DNA of 42,277 bases from Myxococcales bacterium (GTDB lineage: Bacteria > Myxococcota_A > Polyangia > Haliangiales > Haliangiaceae). The stretch is taken from positions 1-42,277 of the forward strand of contig JAQBQF010000269.1 of the NCBI GenBank assembly GCA_028287115.1, read 5' to 3'. Of this stretch, positions 7,596 through 14,714 are shown in pieces; the stretch's first letter is position 1; every line of letters starts with the position of its first letter. Under the pieces are notes generated by a model. The model was not told where the DNA came from. It saw only the letters and a list, made by a program, of their open reading frames with translations, and searched no databases. The position numbers and the translations under genes were made by a program.

Positions 7596-7889
7596 CTAGT
7601 GGTAGTCGACGATCCTTACGTCTGCAGGACCAGCGTCAGTCCATCGGAAGATGATCCGCCATTGGTCGTTGATGCGGATGCTGTGAAACGCGGACAGCTT
7701 GCCCTTCAACTGTTCGAGGTTGTTTCCCCGAGCTGCTTTGAGGTCGCGAAGATCTTTGGCCGCGTTCAACATATCGAGCTTACGCTGCGCTGCCTTGATG
7801 ACGTCTTGCGGAAAACTGCGCGTGCGCGCAGTTGAAGCGCCATCCCAAATTGCCTCGGTTCGTTTGTCGCCGAAGCTAACGATGGGCAC
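7596..7889 (-). CDS. higB: HigB-type toxin (RelE superfamily)
   Basis: Ninety-seven residues from a GTG at 7889, giving the family start PIVSFGDKRTEAIW. A TTG-initiated form 36 bp longer would overlap the palindrome at 7906-7926, so I prefer the GTG. Helices follow (FPQDVIKAAQRKLDMLNAAK), then DLRDLKAARGNNLEQLKGK and the core strands SIRINDQWRIIFRWTDAGPA ending DVRIVDYH. The RINxQWRIxFxW and VxIVDYH signatures match HigB toxins, which cleave mRNA in the ribosomal A site. The basic residues around the C-terminal Arg and the terminal Tyr-His are intact, so the toxin looks functional. Pairs with HigA at 7218-7502. Confidence 0.85.
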   Translation of the reverse strand: MPIVSFGDKRTEAIWDGASTARTRSFPQDVIKAAQRKLDMLNAAKDLRDLKAARGNNLEQLKGKLSAFHSIRINDQWRIIFRWTDAGPADVRIVDYH

Positions 7890-7905
7890 AGGAAACAGTT
7901 TAACG

Positions 7906-7926
7906 CTTGCACGACTGTCGTGCAAG
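7906..7926. promoter_or_regulatory. Perfect 21-bp palindrome upstream of higB (candidate HigA operator)
   Basis: CTTGCACGAC (7906-7915), a central T, then GTCGTGCAAG (7917-7926): ten perfectly paired positions each side. It sits 16 bp before the preferred higB GTG start. HigA and related antitoxins repress from such symmetric operators overlapping the promoter. The palindrome is seen; the binding protein is inferred. From 7927 to 8312 no gene is recognised. Confidence 0.55.
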
Positions 7927-8312
7927 GGACCATTTCTGGCGACTCAGGAAATGTCTAACTTCCCGTCGATCCAAGGCTTGTCTGCCAGCTCACCCAGGGT
8001 CTCGTGAGCCGAGCAACGCCAGTGCGCTCTTGTAGCGTTTTTTCACTGACGTACTCTGACTCGGTTGGCTTCGCAGGTTCGTCGCTCACCGGATCGACCT
8101 TGCGATCCGTGACTCTTGATGTCGGCGATCATGAGCATCCCGAGGCATCGCAACAACGAGGTTTCGAGTCGCTTTTGTCGTGCGCAGCCTCTTACGTTCG
8201 ATCAGGGGTTGGACGTTCTCGACCACGAGCGTGATGGTTTCGATCAGTGTTAGCGACAAATTTCGCCATGGCTCGGAGCCTAACCCGGTTGGCTTTCGTT
8301 TAGGTTCCGCCC

Positions 8313-8684
8313 ATGGATCTCACGAAGCAGATGGAACAAGTTGTTAATGGTTTCGTTGCGCAGGTGACCGAGCTGGCGAAGAGAGCTGCGATCGAAACGC
8401 TCACGTCAACAATGGGCTTCGCAACCCGAGGGAGCTTCCCCAGGGCAACCACCAGCGGCGGACGTGGAAAGCGCGGAGCCGAACAAATCGACGCGACGAA
8501 AGAGAAGCTCGTCAATTTCATTCTCGACAATCCAGGCAAGCGCTCAGAGCAAATCAACGCCGCTCTTCGCACCACCACCAAAGACATCGCGCTTCCGCTT
8601 CGCCAGCTCGTTGCAGACAAGCTCGTCACCACGAAGGGTCAGCGCAGAGGGATGACCTACTTCGTGAACAGCGCGAAGTCCTGA
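8313..8684 (+). CDS. Small winged-helix-like DNA-binding protein, copy 2
   Basis: A 123-residue paralogue of 1996-2364. The N-terminal helix (MEQVVNGFVAQVTELAKRAA) and linker (TSGGRGKRGAEQ) are followed by the conserved C-terminal winged helix (NPGKRSEQINAALRTTTKDI, LPLRQLVADKLVTTKGQRRG, MTYFVNSAKS). The C-terminal 60 residues are almost identical between copies; the middle (TSTMGFATRGSFPRATTS) is not. Both starts are preceded by TAGGTTCCGCCC, without a clear Shine-Dalgarno, so this may be a shared promoter or operator element. It lies inside the tRNA-Cys-bounded element, the first copy outside it. Function unknown; a role in regulating locus genes is only a guess. Confidence 0.65.
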   Translation: MDLTKQMEQVVNGFVAQVTELAKRAAIETLTSTMGFATRGSFPRATTSGGRGKRGAEQIDATKEKLVNFILDNPGKRSEQINAALRTTTKDIALPLRQLVADKLVTTKGQRRGMTYFVNSAKS

Positions 8685-8855
8685 GCTAGCGACTTGGCTC
8701 GATGGGCTCGCCAGTGATCGCATCGAAGTAGTCTGGCGCGTGTTTGCCGCTTCGGAGCGCAACTACAGGACGTGCTCCGATCTTCTTGCTCGCTGCAACG
8801 AGTCGAGTGATCTCGTCGCGACTAGGCCAGCGTGGCACGCTGTTTCGGGAAGCCT

Positions 8856-8880
8856 GGGCCCCAAACCGAATTTGGGGCCC
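8856..8880. terminator. Perfect 10-bp hairpin between the winged-helix gene and tRNA-Cys
   Basis: GGGCCCCAAA (8856-8865) and TTTGGGGCCC (8871-8880) pair perfectly around CCGAA. It follows the plus-strand gene by 170 bp and lies 50 bp beyond the 3' end of the minus-strand tRNA. Neither strand has a long T-run after it. It could terminate tRNA-Cys transcription or be part of the element end. Confidence 0.45.
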
Positions 8881-8929
8881 AATATTCCGAGGTCTCCGAA
8901 ACCCGTTCACCGCTAACTATCGAAAACTT

Positions 8930-9003
8930 TGGAGGAGCCACCCAGATTTGAACTGGGGATGGTGGTTTTGCAGACCACTGCCTTACCACTTGGCGATGGC
9001 TCC
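8930..9003 (-). tRNA. tRNA-Cys (anticodon GCA)
   Basis: The minus strand folds into a full cloverleaf. The acceptor stem is GGAGCCA/TGGCTCC, the D stem GCC/GGC with an AAGTGGTAA loop, and the anticodon arm GTGGT-CTGCAAA-ACCAC with anticodon GCA. The T arm is CCCAG-TTCAAAT-CTGGG. U73 at 8933 is the expected Cys discriminator base, and the CCA end is encoded (8932-8930). It lies 59 bp beyond the end of the lipoprotein gene at 9063. Its 3' half is repeated at 6849-6893. Confidence 0.95.
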
Positions 9004-9062
9004 GGAGAGCCCTTGTTTACCAAATGGGTAGCGCCCGTGGCAACGGTTAGTGGACCACGTAA

Positions 9063-9905
9063 TCACCGAGGTGGCATCGCGTAGCCGCGTGACGGGAACG
9101 CGTTGGCGCTGTCGCGGCGCTCGATCTCGACGGGCGTCCAGGACGCGCCTTGCTCCGAATAGATCGCAAGGCCGACGACACCGACGTTGCGATCGCCTGA
9201 GGTCTGCGCGGCGTACGAGTCGGCCACGCGGCCGAACCGGAACGCGGCGACGTTAGCATCCGAGGTGCGAAAGCCGTCGATCACGAGCGAGTCGTGCGGG
9301 TCGACGATGTAGCCGCGGCGGTTCGGATCGGCCGGCTTGCCGTCGATCACGTCGAGCCCATCGACGGAGGCGACGACCTCGAACCGCGCGGTCGTGGCGT
9401 TACGAACGACGATGCGATAGCGCTGATTGTCCTCGCCGACGATCAGCGTGCGGCCGCCGGCCTGCAGTCCGGGCAGAGTGCGGCCCGTTTCGTCGACGAG
9501 CGCGACGGCGAGCGATCCATCGCCTGCGTAGACTTCGAGCGGCTGCGGTTGCGCGCCGAGATAGGCGGCGTGCGCGTCGATTCCTGCCGCATCGTTGTAG
9601 TGCAGCAGCACGTCGGCCCACGGCGATGCGGCCGCGCGCACGAACGGCGTGAAGCTCACGGGAGCGTAGACCTGCTCGCCGAACGTCGTGCCGAGCCCGG
9701 GACGATCGGGCGCGACCTGCGCTTCTGCGATCGATCCGCGAGCGGGCTCGTACGTTTGCGTTGCGCCCCTGTACGGCGACGCGGCGACGGCCGAGGTCGG
9801 GTAGCGCGCGAGGTTCTGCGAGTCAAACCCGCCGCACGCCGAGAGCAGCGCGAAACAAGACACGACCTTGGAGTGGGAACCCGCGATCCGAAGTTGCATC
9901 GACAT
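9063..9905 (-). CDS. Lipoprotein of unknown function, last gene of the cytochrome run
   Basis: A 280-residue protein with a lipobox (LLSAC, Cys24) after a short signal peptide that begins MSMQLRIAG. A Pro/Ala-rich stretch leads into two beta-rich segments. The first (PLEVYAGDGSLAVALVDETG, RTLIVGEDNQRYRIVVRN) looks like a surface Ig-like or glycan-facing domain. The C-terminal part has DSLVIDGFRTSDANVAAFRF, then VADSYAAQTSGDRNVGVVGL and AIYSEQG. That pattern recurs in uncharacterised secreted proteins of Proteobacteria, usually ending as here. The start is 45 bp after the stop of the small membrane gene. It could be a partner of the conduit at the outer surface or simply transcribed with it; the sequence does not decide. 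Confidence 0.6.
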   Translation of the reverse strand: MSMQLRIAGSHSKVVSCFALLSACGGFDSQNLARYPTSAVAASPYRGATQTYEPARGSIAEAQVAPDRPGLGTTFGEQVYAPVSFTPFVRAAASPWADVLLHYNDAAGIDAHAAYLGAQPQPLEVYAGDGSLAVALVDETGRTLPGLQAGGRTLIVGEDNQRYRIVVRNATTARFEVVASVDGLDVIDGKPADPNRRGYIVDPHDSLVIDGFRTSDANVAAFRFGRVADSYAAQTSGDRNVGVVGLAIYSEQGASWTPVEIERRDSANAFPSRGYAMPPR

Positions 9906-9950
9906 ACGCCAAAGGAACGCGCGCGGCGCGAAGTCCTTACAGCGGTCGGA

Positions 9951-10298
9951 TCACCAGGGCCAGACACTCCACGTAAAGTACGAACCTGCGAGCAACACTG
10001 CGGTGATCGCCCAGGCGCCGAACAGCTGGAGCACGCGATCCGGCCAGGGCTTGCGCACGATCGCGCACAGCGCGGCGCCGACCAGCGCACCGACGGCGAA
10101 GCCACCCGCGCCCCAAGCTACGATCCCGTAATAGGTCACGCTGAGTGCGCCGGCCGGTGCCTTCATGACGAGCTCTTCCGAAAGCGGCAGGTACGTGAGG
10201 CGCGGCCACAAGCCCCAGTCGCAAGCGGCATAGGCGAACGCGCCAGCGATCAGCGCGCACATCGCGATCACGTACGCGCGTTGCCAGCGCGGCATCAT
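9951..10298 (-). CDS. Small integral membrane protein of the conduit operon
   Basis: 115 residues with three hydrophobic segments: AYVIAMCALIAGAFAYAA, VTYYGIVAWGAGGFAVGALV and LQLFGAWAITAVLLAGSYFT. I start it at the ATG at 10298, which overlaps the stop of the periplasmic cytochrome gene (ATGA); a longer start 42 bp upstream would lie inside that gene. There is no heme motif and no family I recognise. Overlap with the cytochrome gene suggests linked translation. An inner-membrane subunit that hands electrons to, or assembles, the periplasmic cytochrome is plausible, but nothing in the sequence shows redox ligands apart from a few Cys and Trp. Confidence 0.65.
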   Translation of the reverse strand: MMPRWQRAYVIAMCALIAGAFAYAACDWGLWPRLTYLPLSEELVMKAPAGALSVTYYGIVAWGAGGFAVGALVGAALCAIVRKPWPDRVLQLFGAWAITAVLLAGSYFTWSVWPW

Positions 10299-11794
10299 TT
10301 CACGGCTCCGAGATGGGTTGATCCGTGACAGCGCGCGCACTGCGTGCCCGTCAGCTTGAACGAGGTCTTGCCGTCATGACACGGCGCACACGCGAGCTTT
10401 GGAGGCGCTGCGAGATCGAGTACGCGCGCGGCCGTGAGATCGATATGACAACCAATGCACGCGAGCTCGCCGCTCGTGCGATGTGGCTCGTGCTTGAAGT
10501 TCGTGCGAACGGACCAAGGTGCGGCGGTGCGCTTGGCCGTTCGCGCGACGGTCAGCCCGCGCTCGTGACACGCGGTGCAGCTCGCGAGCTGCGGCACGGG
10601 TCCGCCGGTGACCGCATGGCAGCCGGCGCTCGCGCAGGCGGCATGGCCTCGTGGTGTACGGAGCTCCGCGGACGTCGTACGCAACTTGTGGCAGGTCGTG
10701 CACGCGCCGGGGTGTTTGCTGTGATCGATCGTCGCGCCGAACTCGGTGACCTCCGGTGGCGGGCGGTCGGCGACGAGCTGCCGCCATGGCTCGGTCGCGT
10801 TGTGACAGGCGCCGCAGATCCGCGGCTTGCGGTTGCCAAAGTCCGCGTCGTGGCATGTCGAGCCCGTGCAGCTCGCGTGACCGCCGACGAGGACCTCGCG
10901 TTGCGACGACACGGGATGACAACGGACGCAGGGCTGCTTCATGACCTGCTCGTGTGATCCGCCGTGGACAAACCGCTCGGTGGGCCGTTCCACGTCGAAC
11001 TTGTCCGCGGGCGGCTGTGCGTGGCAGCGCGTGCATGCCGCGGTCGTCGCGAATGCCTTCGCGCCATCGTGGCAACCGCTGGTCGCGCAATCCGTCGCGG
11101 TCGGTCGAGGGAGCTGCGTGTCATCGGACTTCGAGATCGCAGCATGACAGGTCGCGCAGTCTTTGCCCGCGGCACTGCGCCCCGCGTGCTTCGCGTGCGA
11201 GAACGTCGCGGTCACGGTGTTGTGCACGGCGCGGAGCTGCGGCGGAAGCGGGCTGCCCGATGCCGCGGGATGACAACCGGCACACTTCGCCATCGACGGT
11301 CCGTGTCCCGGCGTGCCGTCGTGACATCCGGCGCACCTCGCATGCGCGATCTTGTGCGCCGCCGGCTGCGAGAGGTCGGCGTGGCATTGCACGCAGGGAA
11401 CGTCGTGGTGTTGCTTGTGACCGATCGCGAGACCGAAGTCGGGATCGATCGTATACGGCGGATAGCCGACCGACAGCTTGCCGGTGTACGGAGCAACGAG
11501 GGCGGAGGCGGCATGGCAGCTCGTACAGATCTTGACTCGATCGGGCTCGCGGATCTTTGCGCCGCGTGCGGGCGCGGTCGGCTGCGGGCCGTGACACGCG
11601 CCGAAGCACGACGCGTGGTCCGGTTTTCCGACGAGGCGGCCCGCGCGCTCGACGTGGCAGCTGCCGCACGGCACCGGATCTTTACCGCCCGCGAACAGAT
11701 CGCGATCGTGGAGGTAGTGATCGAACCCGTTCGCGGCGGGCTGTGCGTGCGCGACGCCGGCGGCGAGTAAGATCAGCACGAACGCCGCCCGCAT
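10295..11794 (-). CDS. Periplasmic multiheme cytochrome c (18 candidate heme sites)
   Basis: 499 residues with a cleavable signal peptide (MRAAFVLILLAAGVAHA) and no lipobox. I count 14 CxxCH motifs (for example CGSCH, CTSCH, CVQCH, CIGCH, CARCH), one Cx3CH (CFGACH) and three Cx4CH (CATSGCH, CTGSTCH, CASAGCH), 18 in all. Many free His (for example GHKQHHDV, FSHAKHAG, TIDHSKHPG, FKHEPHR) precede motifs and are likely distal ligands. This is the size and build of an MtrA/OmaB-like periplasmic electron carrier that plugs into an outer-membrane barrel. It is transcribed directly after the barrel gene, with ATGA overlaps on both sides. Partner identity is inferred. Confidence 0.88.
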   Translation of the reverse strand: MRAAFVLILLAAGVAHAQPAANGFDHYLHDRDLFAGGKDPVPCGSCHVERAGRLVGKPDHASCFGACHGPQPTAPARGAKIREPDRVKICTSCHAASALVAPYTGKLSVGYPPYTIDPDFGLAIGHKQHHDVPCVQCHADLSQPAAHKIAHARCAGCHDGTPGHGPSMAKCAGCHPAASGSPLPPQLRAVHNTVTATFSHAKHAGRSAAGKDCATCHAAISKSDDTQLPRPTATDCATSGCHDGAKAFATTAACTRCHAQPPADKFDVERPTERFVHGGSHEQVMKQPCVRCHPVSSQREVLVGGHASCTGSTCHDADFGNRKPRICGACHNATEPWRQLVADRPPPEVTEFGATIDHSKHPGACTTCHKLRTTSAELRTPRGHAACASAGCHAVTGGPVPQLASCTACHERGLTVARTAKRTAAPWSVRTNFKHEPHRTSGELACIGCHIDLTAARVLDLAAPPKLACAPCHDGKTSFKLTGTQCARCHGSTHLGAVK

Positions 11795-13479
11795 CAGTAC
11801 ACGCCTTCCATCATGAGGCGCAGGCTCTTGTAGCCGGTGATCTCGGGCGCGAGCGCGAGGCGGCTCGACAGATCATACGAGGCGAACAGCCGGACGTTGC
11901 GTCCGATCCACGCATCGATCTGGACCCGACCGCCGCCGCGCGTGTCGGTGTCGTTGATGCCCGTGCTGACCGAGGAGCCGCAGCCGGTATCGATACAGTA
12001 GACGCGCGCGTAGCGCGTGCGCCGCCCGTAGACTTCGAGCGTCGCCGAGAACTTACGCGCGCCGAGCGACATCCGTGCGGTGGTGCCGAGCTCGACGAAG
12101 CCGCGTTCGCCGATCGCGCCACTGAGCGGCAAGGGATCGGGCTGTGGCGTGTCGGCAATCTGCTGGACGATGAGATCGTGGCGTTCGGTCTGCCGCGTCA
12201 GCGCGCTCGCGCCGATCGAGATCTGGCGACGAAGCCGGACCTCGAGTGCGCCGGCGAGCTCGAGATAGCTCGAGGAGAACGAGCTCTTGACCGCCGTGGC
12301 GCTCGTCAGGTCGGCGGCGACGGCACCACGCGCGAGGATGTCGATGTTCTCCGCGATCAGCGTTCCTGCGCGTACCGAAACGAGCAGCTGCGGCAACACC
12401 GGACCGAGCTCGAGGTACCGCTTCGGCGCGAGCGGATCGGCGGAAGGGTCCGAGCCGATCACGGAAGGATCCCAGCGCCAGTCCGCGCCGTGGCGGTGCG
12501 TTAGATCGAACACGAGGTTCGTCACCTGCCTGTAGCGACTCCGAAACTGGAGGTGCTCGTTCGCGAGCCGGCCATCGATCGCGCGCGCTTGTCCGATCAG
12601 CGCGAGGTCCTGCCGCGGACGCCAATCGAGCTCGAGCTGGCCGTGCTGCGACGACTTGTTCGCACCCGCCGCCGTGAACGCGAGCACTTCAGCGCCGATC
12701 AGGAGCGGCACCGGATTCGGGAGATCGCGCAAGTCGACCTTGATCGAGCTGCCGCCGATGCCGGCTCGATCCTTCTGATCGATCGAGAGGGTGTAATCGG
12801 GCACGCGGCTGCCGCCGTAGACCGATCCGCGGATCAGCTTGCCTTCCCACGAGGCAACCGCGCCGTACATGTGCATCACCCACGGCCCGTAGACATAGAG
12901 CTGGCCGGCGCGGATGCGCAACGGTGCGAGCGTCTTCGACGACAAGAAGTCGGTGACCTCGAGCCACGCATTGCGCGTCGTCAGGCCCGTGCGATCGAAC
13001 CACGTCGCGATCGGCGGTGGCGTGTCCGTCGGTGTGGTGACGCGAGGCTGGACGATCTGGAACCTGCCGGCGAAGTACGAGGACAAGCTCTGAACCCCGA
13101 CCCCGTGCGTGCTGAGGTAGCCCTCGCCGAACCCATACGATCGGATCGTGTTGAAATCGGCCGATCGGATCTGATGCCCACCGAGCGTTGGATCTCCGGT
13201 GAGCGCGGCGCCATCGACGTCGTAACCGAGATTGAACCGGACGCGCACCGCCTGATGGAGATCGCGGATCGACGCGGCGTCGGGGCCTGCATCCGGGCCG
13301 GCATCGGGTGGCGTCGGAATCGGCGAGGGGCGAGGCGCGGGTGTCGGTTCGGGCGTCGCCGCGGCCGAGCGAGGCCGCATCGTCAAGTGTCGCGGCGGTG
13401 GCTCGTGGGTGAGCGTCAGGCTCGCGGGCTCTGCGCCCGCGCTCGCCGATAGCGCGATCAGGACGAGCGCCGTTTTCAC
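11794..13479 (-). CDS. Outer-membrane beta-barrel, predicted porin of a porin-cytochrome conduit
   Basis: 561 residues from a GTG at 13479 overlapping the upstream TGA (GTGA). Signal peptide MKTALVLIALSASAGA, then a Pro/Asp-rich linker (PDAGPDAGPDAA) to about residue 75. The rest alternates amphipathic strands with charged loops: VRVRFNLGYDVDG, YLSTHGVGVQSLSSYFAGRF, LAPLRIRAGQLYVYGPWVMH, KLIRGSVYGGSRVPDYTLS, and it ends YKSLRLMMEGVY, with the terminal aromatic residue of a barrel. About 24 strands are plausible. No conserved family is certain, but between two multiheme cytochromes the best reading is an MtrB/OmbB-like sheath. A frame extending to 14457 is antiparallel-frame noise from the cytochrome gene. 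Confidence 0.72.
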   Translation of the reverse strand: MKTALVLIALSASAGAEPASLTLTHEPPPRHLTMRPRSAAATPEPTPAPRPSPIPTPPDAGPDAGPDAASIRDLHQAVRVRFNLGYDVDGAALTGDPTLGGHQIRSADFNTIRSYGFGEGYLSTHGVGVQSLSSYFAGRFQIVQPRVTTPTDTPPPIATWFDRTGLTTRNAWLEVTDFLSSKTLAPLRIRAGQLYVYGPWVMHMYGAVASWEGKLIRGSVYGGSRVPDYTLSIDQKDRAGIGGSSIKVDLRDLPNPVPLLIGAEVLAFTAAGANKSSQHGQLELDWRPRQDLALIGQARAIDGRLANEHLQFRSRYRQVTNLVFDLTHRHGADWRWDPSVIGSDPSADPLAPKRYLELGPVLPQLLVSVRAGTLIAENIDILARGAVAADLTSATAVKSSFSSSYLELAGALEVRLRRQISIGASALTRQTERHDLIVQQIADTPQPDPLPLSGAIGERGFVELGTTARMSLGARKFSATLEVYGRRTRYARVYCIDTGCGSSVSTGINDTDTRGGGRVQIDAWIGRNVRLFASYDLSSRLALAPEITGYKSLRLMMEGVY

Positions 13480-14693
13480 CGCACGCCTCGATGACAGGTC
13501 AGGCAGAAATTCTCGGCATGACACGTCACGCACGAGCGGACGTTGAACCGCGCGAGTGGGCCGTGGTCGCTGATGAACGTGCCGCCGGCGCCATGGCTGC
13601 GCGGCCGTTGCGAATGGCAAGCGGTGCAAAACTCGACGACGTGACAGCGCGCGCATCGCGTTTGATCGGCGGCGGCCTCCGGTCCGTGATCGAGCTCGCG
13701 CCACGTGATCCGGTGATCGCCGGGCAGCATCGTCTGATGGCACTCGTCGCACGCATCGCGCGGGTTGCCGGACATCTGGGTGTGGCAGGTCGCGCAACGT
13801 GCGGCATCCCGCTCGGCGGGGCCGATGTGATCGCGGCGGAAGGCGAGCGTGTGATCGAGAGGGCGCTCGGTGGCGGCAAGGTGATTGCGCGGCGCGATCG
13901 TCGTCAGGTTGTTCGTGCGGTTCGTGTGACAGCCGCCGCACACGCGCATGCGATGCGAGTTCGGCGTGCGATTCGAATCGTCGTGGCAGCTCACGCACGT
14001 CTCGATCCGCGGCGGTGGATGGTCGGCAACGCTGGTCGCGGCCGTACTCTGGGCGTGACACTGCTCGCAGCGGATCGGAATGCCTTTGCCATCGGCCCGA
14101 TGAACGCCGTGATCGAACTTCAGATCGTCGCGGATCAGCCGCGCGCGCGTTCGCTGCCGGACGCCTCTGTCGTGGCAGCCGGCACAGTCGTTCATGTTGA
14201 GGGCGCCAGGCAGCTTCGCCTCGGGCGCATGACACCGCGCGCAGGTCGCATGATCTGGCCGCGCGAGCTTGCCGTCGCGAACATGACAATCGACGCACGC
14301 GACGTGAAATCCGACGCGCGCTTCCATCCGCAACGAGTCGAGGTGCAGTTGATGCGAAAACCGCGGGGGCTCGGCTTGCCACGGATCTTCGATCGGGTAG
14401 GGCCGAAGCGGCGCCGCGAGCGGAGCCGTCTTGATCTCCACGTGGCAGACCTTGCACAGGCTGCTGGGAGCCGCGAGGAACGCCTTCTGATGGCAGTTGC
14501 CTAGATCACAGGGCTTGTGATCGTCGCTGCCCGGCCGGGTCCCCATCCGGTGACACGACCCGCACGGAACTTGTGCGTGTTGTTCGTGCGAGAGCCGCGT
14601 CTTGTCGGTCGGCGGCGTCGGTATATCGAGCGCTCGCGGCGGCGTACAGCCTAGCGCCACGAGCCCCAGCACGAACAACGCGAGCTTCCCCAA
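13476..14693 (-). CDS. Lipoprotein multiheme cytochrome c (15 candidate heme sites)
   Basis: 405 residues from a TTG at 14693 (no in-frame ATG or GTG before it back to a stop). MGKLALFVLGLVALGC gives a signal peptide with lipobox-type ALGC. Fifteen heme motifs follow: 14 CxxCH and one Cx4CH (CDLGNCH), with many His in positions for bis-His ligation (RLSHEQHAQ, FSHQLHLDS, FDHGVHRADG). The C-terminus packs two close motif pairs (CARCHVVEFCTACH and CVTCHAENFCLTCH). A lipidated multiheme cytochrome encoded just before a barrel is the usual outer-surface member of such conduits. Whether it faces outwards or the periplasm cannot be read from the sequence. GTGA overlap with the barrel gene. Confidence 0.86.
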   Translation of the reverse strand: MGKLALFVLGLVALGCTPPRALDIPTPPTDKTRLSHEQHAQVPCGSCHRMGTRPGSDDHKPCDLGNCHQKAFLAAPSSLCKVCHVEIKTAPLAAPLRPYPIEDPWQAEPPRFSHQLHLDSLRMEARVGFHVACVDCHVRDGKLARPDHATCARCHAPEAKLPGALNMNDCAGCHDRGVRQRTRARLIRDDLKFDHGVHRADGKGIPIRCEQCHAQSTAATSVADHPPPRIETCVSCHDDSNRTPNSHRMRVCGGCHTNRTNNLTTIAPRNHLAATERPLDHTLAFRRDHIGPAERDAARCATCHTQMSGNPRDACDECHQTMLPGDHRITWRELDHGPEAAADQTRCARCHVVEFCTACHSQRPRSHGAGGTFISDHGPLARFNVRSCVTCHAENFCLTCHRGVR

Positions 14694-14714
14694 GCCGCGC
14701 TCGAAGTTACACGA

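Noticed and set aside
8686..8910. Minus-strand open frame of 74 residues between the winged-helix gene and tRNA-Cys
   Set aside because: It starts with GTG, has no family resemblance and contains the perfect 10-bp hairpin, which is unlikely within a real gene. The ending (DAITGEPIEPS) looks protein-like, so a remnant is not excluded.
13480..14457. N-terminal extension of the barrel frame to 14457
   Set aside because: This part overlaps the lipoprotein cytochrome in another frame; the GTG at 13479 gives a normal signal peptide.
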